The position numbers and the translations under genes are program-made. A stretch of DNA of 13,503 bases from CAZOOK01 sp964581385. GTDB taxonomy: Bacteria > Pseudomonadota > Gammaproteobacteria > Nevskiales > Nevskiaceae. The stretch covers positions 1 through 13,503 of the forward strand of contig CAZOOK010000071.1 of assembly GCA_964581385.1 (NCBI GenBank), in the 5' to 3' direction. Under the pieces are notes generated by a model. That model saw only the letters and a program-made list of their open reading frames with translations, did no database searches and was not told the origin of the DNA. Shown piece after piece: positions 7,444 through 13,503 of the stretch; within the stretch, counting starts at the first letter, position 1, and the number at the start of each line of letters is the position of its first letter.

Positions 7444-7464
7444 CAAATGTTGTTTCAAACGTTG
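7444..7464. repeat. Imperfect 9-bp direct repeat between ACAD and HSD10-like genes
   Basis: CAAATGTTG and CAAACGTTG (one mismatch) are spaced 12 bp apart on the plus strand, with an internal odd palindrome GTTTCAAAC at 7452-7460. The site lies in the only gap between the two genes, 20-40 bp upstream of the HSD10-like start. It may be a weak regulatory site or chance. Confidence 0.3.
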
Positions 7465-7488
7465 ATTGAAAATCCGCAGCCGCGTATC

Positions 7489-8616
7489 TCAAAGAGACCG
7501 GGCGATGACCATGCGCTGGATATCCGAGGTCCCCTCATAGATCTGGCAGACGCGCACGTCGCGATAGATCTTGGCCAGCGCGAACTCTTCGAGATAGCCG
7601 TAGCCGCCCAGCGTCTGGATGGCGCCGGAACAGACCGCCTCGGCGGTCTCGGACGCGACCAGCTTGGCCATCGAGGCCTCCTTGAGGCAGGGCGCGCCGG
7701 TGTCTTTGACGCAGGCGGCATGCAGCACCAGCTGACGCGCCGCTTCCAGCCGGGCGGCTAGATCAGCGAGGCGAAAGCCGACCGCCTGATGCTCGATGAT
7801 GGCCTTGCCCATAGAACGCCGTTCCTTGGCGTAGCCGGCCGCGATCTCTAGCGCTGCCCGCGCCATGCCGATCGACTGCGCGGCGATGCCGATGCGCCCC
7901 GCTTCAAGGTTGGACAAGGCGATGCGATAGCCCTGTCCCTCCGCACCGAGCCGCAGTGCGGCCTCGATACGCAGATCGTCGAAGCGCAGGCTGCAGGTAT
8001 CCGAGGCCAGCTGGCCGAGCTTGTGCTCGACTTTGTCGACGATATAACCGCGGCGATCCGTGGGCACCAGAAAAGCGGAAATGCCTTTCTTGCCGGCATC
8101 CGGATCCGTCACCGCGAACGCGATCGCAAGTCCGGCGATCTTGCCCGAGCTGATGAACTGCTTGCTGCCGTTCAGCACATAACCGCCGTCGATCTTCGTC
8201 GCGCGCGTGCGAATGGCGGAAGCATCCGAGCCGGCATCCGCCTCGGTCAGTGCGAAGGCACCGATCATGCGCCCGCCGATCAGGTCGGGCAGAAAACGGG
8301 CCTGCTGCTCCGGGCTGCCGTCCTTTAGCAGCGCAGACACCATGAGGCTGTTCTGAATGGAGAGGATGGTCGACAGCGCGCCATCCGCCGCCGCGATCTC
8401 CATCAGCGCCAGCGCGTAGGAGACGTAATCGGCACCCGCTCCGCCTTTTTCTTCAGGCGCGGTCATGCCCATCAGGCCCAGCGCAGCGAGCTCTAGGAAC
8501 AGTTCGGGCGGATACGCCCGCGCCGCTTCGAAGCGCACCGCGTGCGGGCGGATGCGCTCCTGCGCGAATTCACGCATGCTATCGGCGATGGCTTGTTGAG
8601 TAGGGGTTAGGAGCAT
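7489..8616 (-). CDS. Acyl-CoA dehydrogenase
   Basis: This 375-residue flavoprotein introduces the alpha-beta double bond into an acyl-CoA and passes electrons to electron transfer flavoprotein. The length and motifs are those of the short/branched-chain acyl-CoA dehydrogenase group. FALTEADAGSD (121-131) contacts FAD and substrate, KLGQLASDT (199-207) is the middle-domain signature, RRSMGKAIIEHQAV lies around 266-279, LGGYGYLEEF is at 336-345, and IYEGTSDIQR carries the catalytic base Glu361. The ATG at 8616 has no good Shine-Dalgarno, but the reading frame matches the family from MLLTPTQQ onward. It starts 43 bp after the ferredoxin oxidoreductase stop, suggesting one transcript. A plausible substrate is the acyl-CoA that enzyme makes (branched-chain or aryl), which is inference. 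Electron transfer flavoprotein genes are not in the window. Confidence 0.95.
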   Translation of the reverse strand: MLLTPTQQAIADSMREFAQERIRPHAVRFEAARAYPPELFLELAALGLMGMTAPEEKGGAGADYVSYALALMEIAAADGALSTILSIQNSLMVSALLKDGSPEQQARFLPDLIGGRMIGAFALTEADAGSDASAIRTRATKIDGGYVLNGSKQFISSGKIAGLAIAFAVTDPDAGKKGISAFLVPTDRRGYIVDKVEHKLGQLASDTCSLRFDDLRIEAALRLGAEGQGYRIALSNLEAGRIGIAAQSIGMARAALEIAAGYAKERRSMGKAIIEHQAVGFRLADLAARLEAARQLVLHAACVKDTGAPCLKEASMAKLVASETAEAVCSGAIQTLGGYGYLEEFALAKIYRDVRVCQIYEGTSDIQRMVIARSL

Positions 8617-8659
8617 CGGCTGGACTGACTATCTGCTGGCTGGAATACCGCTATTGTAG

Positions 8660-11600
8660 CTACGCGGCACGCGACTGCGGTTGCGCAGATGCGGTCTCGA
8701 ATGCTTCCAGCAGGCTTTTTAACTTGGACTCATGGTCTTTGATCGACGCCATCTTCACTGGACCGTAGCCGCGAATCTCCGCTGCGGCGTGGGCCAGTTC
8801 GATTGCGGCCGGCAACTTGGCCGGATCGAGCCGGCCGACGATTCGGTTAATGAGCGCGCGATATTCTTCGATCAGCTGGCGTTCCTCACGGCGTTCCGGG
8901 AAGTAACCGATCGGATCGAAAGGCGTGCCGCGCAGAATCTTCATCGGCCGCAGCAGCTTGAACAGGCTCATGGTCCAAGGGCCGAAGCTGCGCTTCTTCG
9001 GACGACCGGAGGAATCCTTGCCCGGCAGCATCGGCGGCGCCAGATGGAAGCTCATCTTGAAGTCGCCGGCGAATTGGTCGCGGATGCGCTGCATGAATTT
9101 CGGATCGGTATACAGACGGGCGACTTCGTATTCGTCCTTGTAGGCCATCAAGCGCGAAAGCGTGAGCGCGACTTCGCGCACGAAGGTCTCACCGTCTCTG
9201 AGCTTCAGTGCACTCACGCGCTTGCGCACATCGTTGACGAAATCGCGATAGCGGTTGGCATATTTCGAATCTTGATACGCGGTTAGCAGGCGAATGCGGC
9301 TGGCCAGCACGTCATCCACCGTGTTGAGCGGCACGATCTCATCCGGGCTGCTGTTCAGCTCAGCCGCCAGCGCTTCGGGGTTGTGCGCCGCCAGACGTCC
9401 GAGTGCGAAGGTGCGCAGATTGCCTTCGATGAAGGTTCCGTTCAGGCGGATCGCTTCCTGGATCGACGCGATCGAAAGCGGCAGCAAACCCTTTTGCGCC
9501 GCATAGCCCAGCATGAACACGTTGGTGCCGATGCTGTCGCCGGTGAGCTTGGTGGCGAGCTTGCCGGCATGAACTTCGAACACCGGGCCGCCGTCGAGCG
9601 CTTCAATAACCGCCGCCCGCATCTTTCCCTCGCCCAAGTCGATGTTCTTGTTGGACTGGAAATCGCCGGTCGGCGCGACATCGGTGTTGAGAATCGCTGC
9701 GGTGTGGCCGGGACGCATGGTTTTCAGCACGGTCGCACCCGAACCCACGATCATGTCGCAGGCCATCAGCAGATCCGTCATGCCCTCGGAAAGGCGTGAG
9801 GTATAGATCCCTTTGGGATCGGGCCCGATGCGGATGTGGCTGGTGACGGCGCCGCCCTTTTGCGCCATGCCGGTCATATCGAGCACGGTGCATCCCTTGT
9901 CATCGAGATGCGCAGCCATGCCGAGCAGCGCGCCGATGGTCAGCACGCCGGTGCCGCCGACACCGCCGACCAGGATGTTGTAACCCCTCGCATCGAGCGC
10001 TGCGAGAGACGGTTGCGGCAGACTGGCGATCAGCTGTTTGAGACGCTCGGGATCGCCGCTGGAGCGAACCGCAATTTTGGCACCGGTCACACTGACGAAC
10101 GATGGACAAAATCCTTTGATGCAGCTGTAGTCCTTGTTGCAAGTGGATTGATCGATCTTGCGCTTGCGGCCGAATTCCGTCTCCAGCGGCTCGATGCTGA
10201 TGCAGTTGGATTGCACCGAGCAGTCGCCGCAGCCTTCGCACACGTCAGGGTTGATGAAGATGCGCTTATCCGGATTGGGCATCAGGCCGCGCTTGCGGCG
10301 GCGGCGTTTTTCAGTGGCGCAGGTCTGTTCGTAGACGATGCCGGAAACGCCCTTGACCTCACGCAGCTCGCGCTGGATCGGGTCGAGCTCGTCGCGGTGG
10401 TGGACGCTGGTGTTCGGTGGCAGCTTGACGCCGGCATACTTGTCGGGCTCGTCGGTGACTAGACGCACCGGCCGCACACCCTCGGAGAGCAGCTGGTTGA
10501 CCATGTCGACCGGGGAGATGCCCAGCTCGACCGGCTGGCCGCCCGTCATCGCCACAGCGTCGTTGTACAGCACCTTGTAGGTGATGTTGGCCTTGGCGGC
10601 CACAGCGGCGCGGATCGCCAGGATGCCGGAATGCGAGTACGTACCGTCGCCCATATTCTGGAACATGTGCGGTGTGTCGACGAACTGCCCGACCGAGACC
10701 CAAGGCGAGCCTTCGTGTCCCATCGGCATGAACTGCATGGTGTTGCGGTCCATTACCACTGCAACCAGACCGTGGCAGCCGATGCCGCCCATCGCACGCG
10801 AACCTTCGGGAATCTTGGTGCTGGTGTTGTGCGGGCAGCCCGAGCACAAGTAGGCCGGGCGGTTGGTGCCGCTGCCGACGGTGAGCGCCCGCGTTTCCAT
10901 AGAGCGGAATTGGCCGTATTGCGTCTCGACATGCTCGTCGCGAACGCCGAGCTGCTCCAGCACCGTCTTGATCGCGTTGCGCACCTGCGGAACCGTCAGC
11001 TCACCCGCCGCGGACAACAGCGGCGCGCCTTGCAAGTCTTGCTTGCCGATCAGCGCTGGGCGCCGGTCCGCTCTGACACCGTACAGTGCGCGCGCGAGCT
11101 GATCTTCCATGACCGGGCGCTTCTCTTCAACCACTAGCACCGCGGTACTGCCTTGTGTGAATTCGACCAGACGCAGGTGATCCATCGGCCAGATTAGCCC
11201 CGGCTTGTAGAGCCGGATGCCGAGGCGCTTGCAGGTCTCATCGTTGAGGCCGAGATCGGCCATCGCCTGGCGCACGTCGAGGTAGGCCTTGCCTGCACTG
11301 ACGATGGTCAGAGTGCGGCGCTCGCCATCGATCACGGCGCGGTCAATGCCGTTGGCGCGTGCGAAGGCGGTCGCTGCCGGCAGGCGCTTATTAACGAGCC
11401 AGTCTTCTTCCACCAGCGCCGGCAGGTTCGGCCGCAGATTGAGCCCTTGCGGCGGCAGCTGGATGTCAGTGGGGGTGCTGTAGGGACGGAAGGCGTCCGG
11501 CAGCTCAATGGCGCCGGAAAGATCCAAGGTATCAGTGATGGTCTTCAACCCAACATAGCAACCGCTGTAGCGCGACATCGCCCAGCCGAACAGGCCGAAC

Positions 11601-12136
11601 TCGATAATCTCGCTGATGGTCGCCGGGTAAAGGATCGGCAGCAGCGCCGCGATCAGCGTGTGTTCCGACTGGTGCGCACTGTCCGAGGATTTTCCACCAT
11701 GATCGTCACCGGCCACCGCCAGAAAGCCACCCTTGGCCGATGCACCCTCGAGATTACCGAGTTTGAGCGATTCGCAAGCGCGGTCGACGCCAATGCCTTT
11801 GCCATACCACAGCCCGAACACACCTTCGTAGCCGGATTTCCCGAACCAATCGAGTTCCTGCGTACCGCGGATGGCACTGACCGCCAACTCTTCGTTGAGA
11901 CCAGGATTGAAACGGATGCCGTGCTCGTCCAGCAACTTTTGCGCAGCCCACAGGTTCGAGTCGTAAACGCCCAGCGGCGAACCGCGATAACCGGAGATGT
12001 AGCAGGCAGTTTTGAGTCCCGCAGCGCGATCGCGTCGCACCTGGTCGATCGGCAGACGCACGAGCGCCTGGTTCGATGAGATGAAGACGCGTCCGCTGGG
12101 CTGCAGGTACTTGTCGTCGAGAGTGGCGGACCGCAT
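8660..12136 (-). CDS. Indolepyruvate (2-oxoacid) ferredoxin oxidoreductase, fused single chain
   Basis: This 1158-residue TPP and iron-sulfur enzyme oxidatively decarboxylates a 2-oxo acid to an acyl-CoA, CO2 and reduced ferredoxin. The N-terminal pyrimidine-binding region carries YISGYRGSPLG (46-56). CSGCPHN is at 431-437, and the TPP-binding region shows GDGTYSHSGILAI (497-509) and YNDAVAMTGGQ (524-534). A cysteine cluster follows: C633, C636, C639 and C645, then C666, C672 and C677. The gamma-type domain begins at VGGVGGTGVLTIG (723-735), with MTGMAQKGGAVTSHIR after it. The last 200 residues are the helical extension typical of this fused bacterial form. The start is uncertain: the ATG at 12136 has AAGGG at 4 nt, the ATG at 12148 has GGGG at 10 nt, and a TTG at 12214 is unlikely. 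It leads a run with the acyl-CoA dehydrogenase. Specificity for indolepyruvate is a family label, not shown here. Confidence 0.93.
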   Translation of the reverse strand: MRSATLDDKYLQPSGRVFISSNQALVRLPIDQVRRDRAAGLKTACYISGYRGSPLGVYDSNLWAAQKLLDEHGIRFNPGLNEELAVSAIRGTQELDWFGKSGYEGVFGLWYGKGIGVDRACESLKLGNLEGASAKGGFLAVAGDDHGGKSSDSAHQSEHTLIAALLPILYPATISEIIEFGLFGWAMSRYSGCYVGLKTITDTLDLSGAIELPDAFRPYSTPTDIQLPPQGLNLRPNLPALVEEDWLVNKRLPAATAFARANGIDRAVIDGERRTLTIVSAGKAYLDVRQAMADLGLNDETCKRLGIRLYKPGLIWPMDHLRLVEFTQGSTAVLVVEEKRPVMEDQLARALYGVRADRRPALIGKQDLQGAPLLSAAGELTVPQVRNAIKTVLEQLGVRDEHVETQYGQFRSMETRALTVGSGTNRPAYLCSGCPHNTSTKIPEGSRAMGGIGCHGLVAVVMDRNTMQFMPMGHEGSPWVSVGQFVDTPHMFQNMGDGTYSHSGILAIRAAVAAKANITYKVLYNDAVAMTGGQPVELGISPVDMVNQLLSEGVRPVRLVTDEPDKYAGVKLPPNTSVHHRDELDPIQRELREVKGVSGIVYEQTCATEKRRRRKRGLMPNPDKRIFINPDVCEGCGDCSVQSNCISIEPLETEFGRKRKIDQSTCNKDYSCIKGFCPSFVSVTGAKIAVRSSGDPERLKQLIASLPQPSLAALDARGYNILVGGVGGTGVLTIGALLGMAAHLDDKGCTVLDMTGMAQKGGAVTSHIRIGPDPKGIYTSRLSEGMTDLLMACDMIVGSGATVLKTMRPGHTAAILNTDVAPTGDFQSNKNIDLGEGKMRAAVIEALDGGPVFEVHAGKLATKLTGDSIGTNVFMLGYAAQKGLLPLSIASIQEAIRLNGTFIEGNLRTFALGRLAAHNPEALAAELNSSPDEIVPLNTVDDVLASRIRLLTAYQDSKYANRYRDFVNDVRKRVSALKLRDGETFVREVALTLSRLMAYKDEYEVARLYTDPKFMQRIRDQFAGDFKMSFHLAPPMLPGKDSSGRPKKRSFGPWTMSLFKLLRPMKILRGTPFDPIGYFPERREERQLIEEYRALINRIVGRLDPAKLPAAIELAHAAAEIRGYGPVKMASIKDHESKLKSLLEAFETASAQPQSRAA

Positions 12137-12140
12137 GACA

Positions 12141-12145
12141 CCCTT
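12141..12145 (-). promoter_or_regulatory. Ribosome binding site candidate for the ferredoxin oxidoreductase
   Basis: AAGGG on the minus strand lies 4 nt before the ATG at 12136. The spacing is short. It slightly favours this start over the ATG 12 nt upstream, whose GGGG is 10 nt away. The choice between the two changes the protein by four residues only. Confidence 0.4.
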
Positions 12146-12198
12146 CATGAACCATACACCCCAAAGGCCGCCACTGCGCCGACTCGTGACGCTACGAT

Positions 12199-12219
12199 CC
12201 CCGCTGCTTCGCAACGGGG
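12199..12219 (-). promoter_or_regulatory. Strong hairpin in the oxidoreductase leader
   Basis: On the minus strand CCCCGTTGC and GCAGCGGGG form a 9-bp stem around a GAA triloop. One pair is G-U in minus-strand RNA, but the same position is an unpaired C-A in plus-strand RNA, which argues the structure belongs to the minus transcript. It lies 63 nt upstream of the ATG at 12136 and is not followed by a T run, so it is not a standard terminator. A role in mRNA stability or leader control is possible. Confidence 0.45.
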
Positions 12220-12358
12220 CCCCTCCACGCTACTCGCGTCGCTAGTTACGGACTTCGTCATCAGCGGATTAATACTTTAAGTGCGGCCCTCTGCCGTGCG
12301 CCGACGGCCACCTCACCTCCGACGATGAAAGGCCTGTGCGCCTTGCCGGTCTATGGCG

Positions 12359-12387
12359 GAGGTCTCGAACAGCCGAGGTCTCGAACA
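12359..12387. repeat. 13-bp tandem direct repeat
   Basis: GAGGTCTCGAACA occurs twice, at 12359-12371 and 12375-12387, with 16-bp periodicity and no mismatch. Each copy contains the palindromic core GAGGTCTC with one central mismatch pair. It lies in the gap upstream of the oxidoreductase gene and downstream of the VOC gene. The role is unknown; a tandem protein-binding site or a small replication-slippage duplication are both possible. Confidence 0.6.
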
Positions 12388-12518
12388 AATTGGCCTGCAC
12401 GAGGTGATATTAGAGCTTGCCACAGGCCCGCTGTCCGCGCGCATCCAGCGGCCCCGCGATCAAATCGAGTGTCATTTACAGACAAGCGCACGTCTGACTG
12501 CCAATTGGATAGGCGCGG

Positions 12519-12995
12519 CTACTTGGCGAGAGGCGGCAACTTGTCCATTCGGAAATCGCAATGGTCTGCGGTCTGCTGGATTTCGATGAGATTGCCTTCC
12601 GGGTCCCGGCCATAGATGGATTTCACGTGGCCGACGTCGATAGGGCCGGGTTGATTGAACGTCATCCCCAGACCCTTCAAACGCTTGTATTCCTGCTCGA
12701 TATCGGTGGCATCGACACAAAAATGCGTGTAGCCCTTGTCGAAGGGCTGCAGCGGCTGAGTTGAGGTCGGCGGCGGGGCACTGTACTGGAAGATCTCCAT
12801 ATAGCAGCTGCCGGCGCGCAGCATGGCGCCACGGGCAGCCGAACGCGGCACGTCCACAATCCGGTCGATGAACTCGCTGTCGTTCCAGCTGAACGGTTCC
12901 CCGACGACTTCAAAGCCAAATGCCTCTTTGTAGAACTTCATCATCCGGTCCATGTCGCGGACGTGAACAGCCACGTGATGAATGCCTCTGATCAT
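12519..12995 (-). CDS. VOC-family protein (glyoxalase/dioxygenase fold)
   Basis: This 158-residue protein has the paired beta-alpha-beta-beta-beta modules of the vicinal oxygen chelate superfamily, which includes glyoxalase I, methylmalonyl-CoA epimerase and ring-cleaving dioxygenases. The first strand IHHVAVHVRD gives His7, YMEIFQY gives Glu68, YTHFCVD gives His91 and GNLIEIQQ gives Glu138. These are the four metal-ligand positions, all present, so it is probably a metal-dependent enzyme. GRDPEGNLIEI is a hallmark of the C-terminal module. The ATG at 12995 follows GAGAGAAG. It is on the same strand as the catabolic genes but separated from the next by about 380 bp, so it may be its own unit. 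The substrate cannot be assigned; an aromatic or CoA-linked intermediate of the neighbouring pathway is a guess. Confidence 0.87.
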   Translation of the reverse strand: MIRGIHHVAVHVRDMDRMMKFYKEAFGFEVVGEPFSWNDSEFIDRIVDVPRSAARGAMLRAGSCYMEIFQYSAPPPTSTQPLQPFDKGYTHFCVDATDIEQEYKRLKGLGMTFNQPGPIDVGHVKSIYGRDPEGNLIEIQQTADHCDFRMDKLPPLAK

Positions 12996-13090
12996 TGCTT
13001 CTCTCTGTGCTGGCGAAGCTGGCTACCGAATTCTTTGGAGCGTGTCATGCGCTGCTGTGACCACTGCGACGATTCCTGCATAGGCGCAGC

Positions 13091-13102
13091 GCTACCGGTA
13101 GC
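13091..13102. promoter_or_regulatory. Perfect 12-bp palindrome upstream of the VOC gene
   Basis: GCTACCGGTAGC is a perfect palindrome about 96 bp upstream of the VOC start codon. It has the size and symmetry of a dimeric-regulator site, but no flanking promoter boxes are clear, so regulatory function is a guess. Confidence 0.3.
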
Positions 13103-13369
13103 TTACGTCGTTTCCGTCGCGCCGGACCAGCGAGATCCCTGCTATTTGAATGTCCCCCAGATGCAATCCGCCGTGCGGAACCGACAAGCGCCGCGCGAGC
13201 GGACAGCTCAGGGAGTTTCAGCGGCGGCGTGGGCAAAGTGCTTCACCTAAGTGGAGTTTGGTGGCCCATGCCGCTTATCGACACTTGCGTAAAAACTGAA
13301 TGATTATGCCGTTGGCTCTGTCCTATGCGTGCTTTGACCTCGCCGCGATAAGAGTATGCAAACGCTGAC

Positions 13370-13424
13370 CCGGACTGGTAGCATCCTGCCAAGGCCACGA
13401 AAGATGGCTGAACGGGCAGTCCGG
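13370..13424 (+). promoter_or_regulatory. Nested inverted repeats, possible structured leader
   Basis: CCGGACTG (13370-13377) and CAGTCCGG (13417-13424) are perfect 8-bp inverted arms 39 nt apart. Inside, GGCCA and TGGCT (13393-13397, 13405-13409) form a second 5-bp stem around a 7-nt loop. The structure ends 24 nt before a possible GTG start at 13449 and is followed by seven A residues, not T, so it is not a plus-strand terminator. It could be a 5' leader structure. No known riboswitch consensus was recognised. Confidence 0.35.
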
Positions 13425-13448
13425 CAAAAAAAGCGATTGGGGAACACA

Positions 13449-13503
13449 GTGAAAGCAAGTCATTCGTCTTGGTCGCATTTGGCCGCTGCCGTCGGCGTAT
13501 TTA
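13449..13503 (+). CDS. Possible start of a plus-strand gene, cut by the window end
   Basis: A GTG at 13449 is preceded by GGGGA about 6 nt upstream and opens a frame running to the window edge without a stop. The 18 visible residues (start, then KASHSSWSHLAAAVGVF) look like the beginning of a signal peptide or first membrane segment: a lysine near the start followed by a hydrophobic alanine/valine stretch. That would fit an exported, outer-membrane or transporter protein. With so few residues no family can be named, and the frame may be chance. It would be divergent from the VOC gene and its neighbours. Confidence 0.3.
   Translation, partial: MKASHSSWSHLAAAVGVF

Larger units (their letters stand above)
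12149..12518. other. Gene-free 370-bp stretch between the VOC and oxidoreductase genes
   Basis: No coding sequence I recognise lies here on either strand; short open frames have no family resemblance or ribosome site. It holds the leader of the oxidoreductase gene with a hairpin at 12199-12219, a palindromic GGGGCCCC at 12216-12223, an AT-rich patch around 12265-12282 (TTAAAG/TATTAAT on the minus strand) that could be part of a promoter but lacks a clear -35 box, and a 13-bp tandem repeat at 12359-12387. An independent promoter for the oxidoreductase run is likely to be here, given the size of the gap. Confidence 0.5.
12996..13448. other. Gene-free 453-bp stretch upstream of the VOC gene
   Basis: I find no recognisable gene on either strand; the short frames here have skewed, low-complexity translations. 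The region must hold the VOC promoter (minus) and possibly the promoter and leader of a plus-strand gene starting near 13449. Visible structures are a 12-bp palindrome at 13091-13102 and nested inverted repeats at 13370-13424. A weak plus-strand promoter guess is TTGACC at 13334-13339 with TATGCA at 13355-13360, but the 15-bp spacing is poor. Confidence 0.5.

Noticed and set aside
12479..12496. CAGAC/GTCTG inverted repeat after the VOC gene as a terminator
   Set aside because: Only 5-bp arms around an 8-nt loop and no T run on the minus strand.
13243..13458. Minus-strand 71-codon frame
   Set aside because: No ribosome site or family resemblance. It overlaps the nested inverted repeats and the possible plus-strand start.
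1..13503. CRISPR arrays, tRNA or rRNA genes, insertion sequences, integrases, attachment sites, defence systems
   Set aside because: I looked for spaced repeats, cloverleaf-like segments, transposase motifs and terminal inverted repeats on both strands and saw none. The window is metabolic.

Overview
This window is a chromosome-like, GC-rich stretch in which every convincing complete gene lies on the minus strand. The gene set is bacterial: a proteobacterial-style indolepyruvate ferredoxin oxidoreductase as one polypeptide, an acyl-CoA dehydrogenase, short-chain dehydrogenases and a TetR regulator. It suggests an aerobic or facultative soil or aquatic Pseudomonadota-type organism with a catabolic lifestyle. 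I cannot place it below phylum level from sequence alone.

In the direction of transcription (high to low coordinates), the window reads as follows. There is a VOC-fold dioxygenase/glyoxalase-like protein (12519-12995). About 380 bp without a gene follows, containing a strong hairpin and a short tandem repeat. Next come a fused 2-oxoacid (indolepyruvate-type) ferredoxin oxidoreductase (8660-12136), an acyl-CoA dehydrogenase (7489-8616) and an HSD10-like 3-hydroxyacyl-CoA dehydrogenase (6663-7424). Then there is a decayed internal fragment of a nitronate monooxygenase gene (6327-6632), which has no intact open frame. After it comes a promoter/operator-like region and a full three-domain carboxylic acid reductase, CAR (2606-6157). 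The CAR gene is followed within 28 bp by a second SDR oxidoreductase (1663-2577). Last come a small four-helix membrane protein (1191-1598) and a TetR-family regulator (169-912) with a terminator-like hairpin behind it. A truncated plus-strand gene may begin at 13449.

Two functional blocks can be proposed. The first (oxidoreductase, acyl-CoA dehydrogenase, HSD10-like SDR) has the chemistry to turn a 2-oxo acid into an acyl-CoA, then an enoyl-CoA, and, given an enoyl-CoA hydratase from elsewhere, a 3-ketoacyl-CoA. This matches branched-chain or aryl amino acid breakdown. The second (CAR plus SDR) activates a free carboxylic acid and reduces it to an aldehyde and possibly an alcohol. The TetR protein is the obvious local candidate regulator, and a 14-bp inverted repeat just upstream of CAR is a candidate binding site.

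The most interesting point is in CAR. Its reductase domain has glycine (residue 997) in the conserved FR-x-[D]-MILAH motif, where well-studied CARs carry an aspartate that limits reduction to the aldehyde stage. This is a possible natural acid-to-alcohol CAR. The phosphopantetheinyl transferase CAR needs, and the ferredoxin the oxidoreductase needs, are not in the window.
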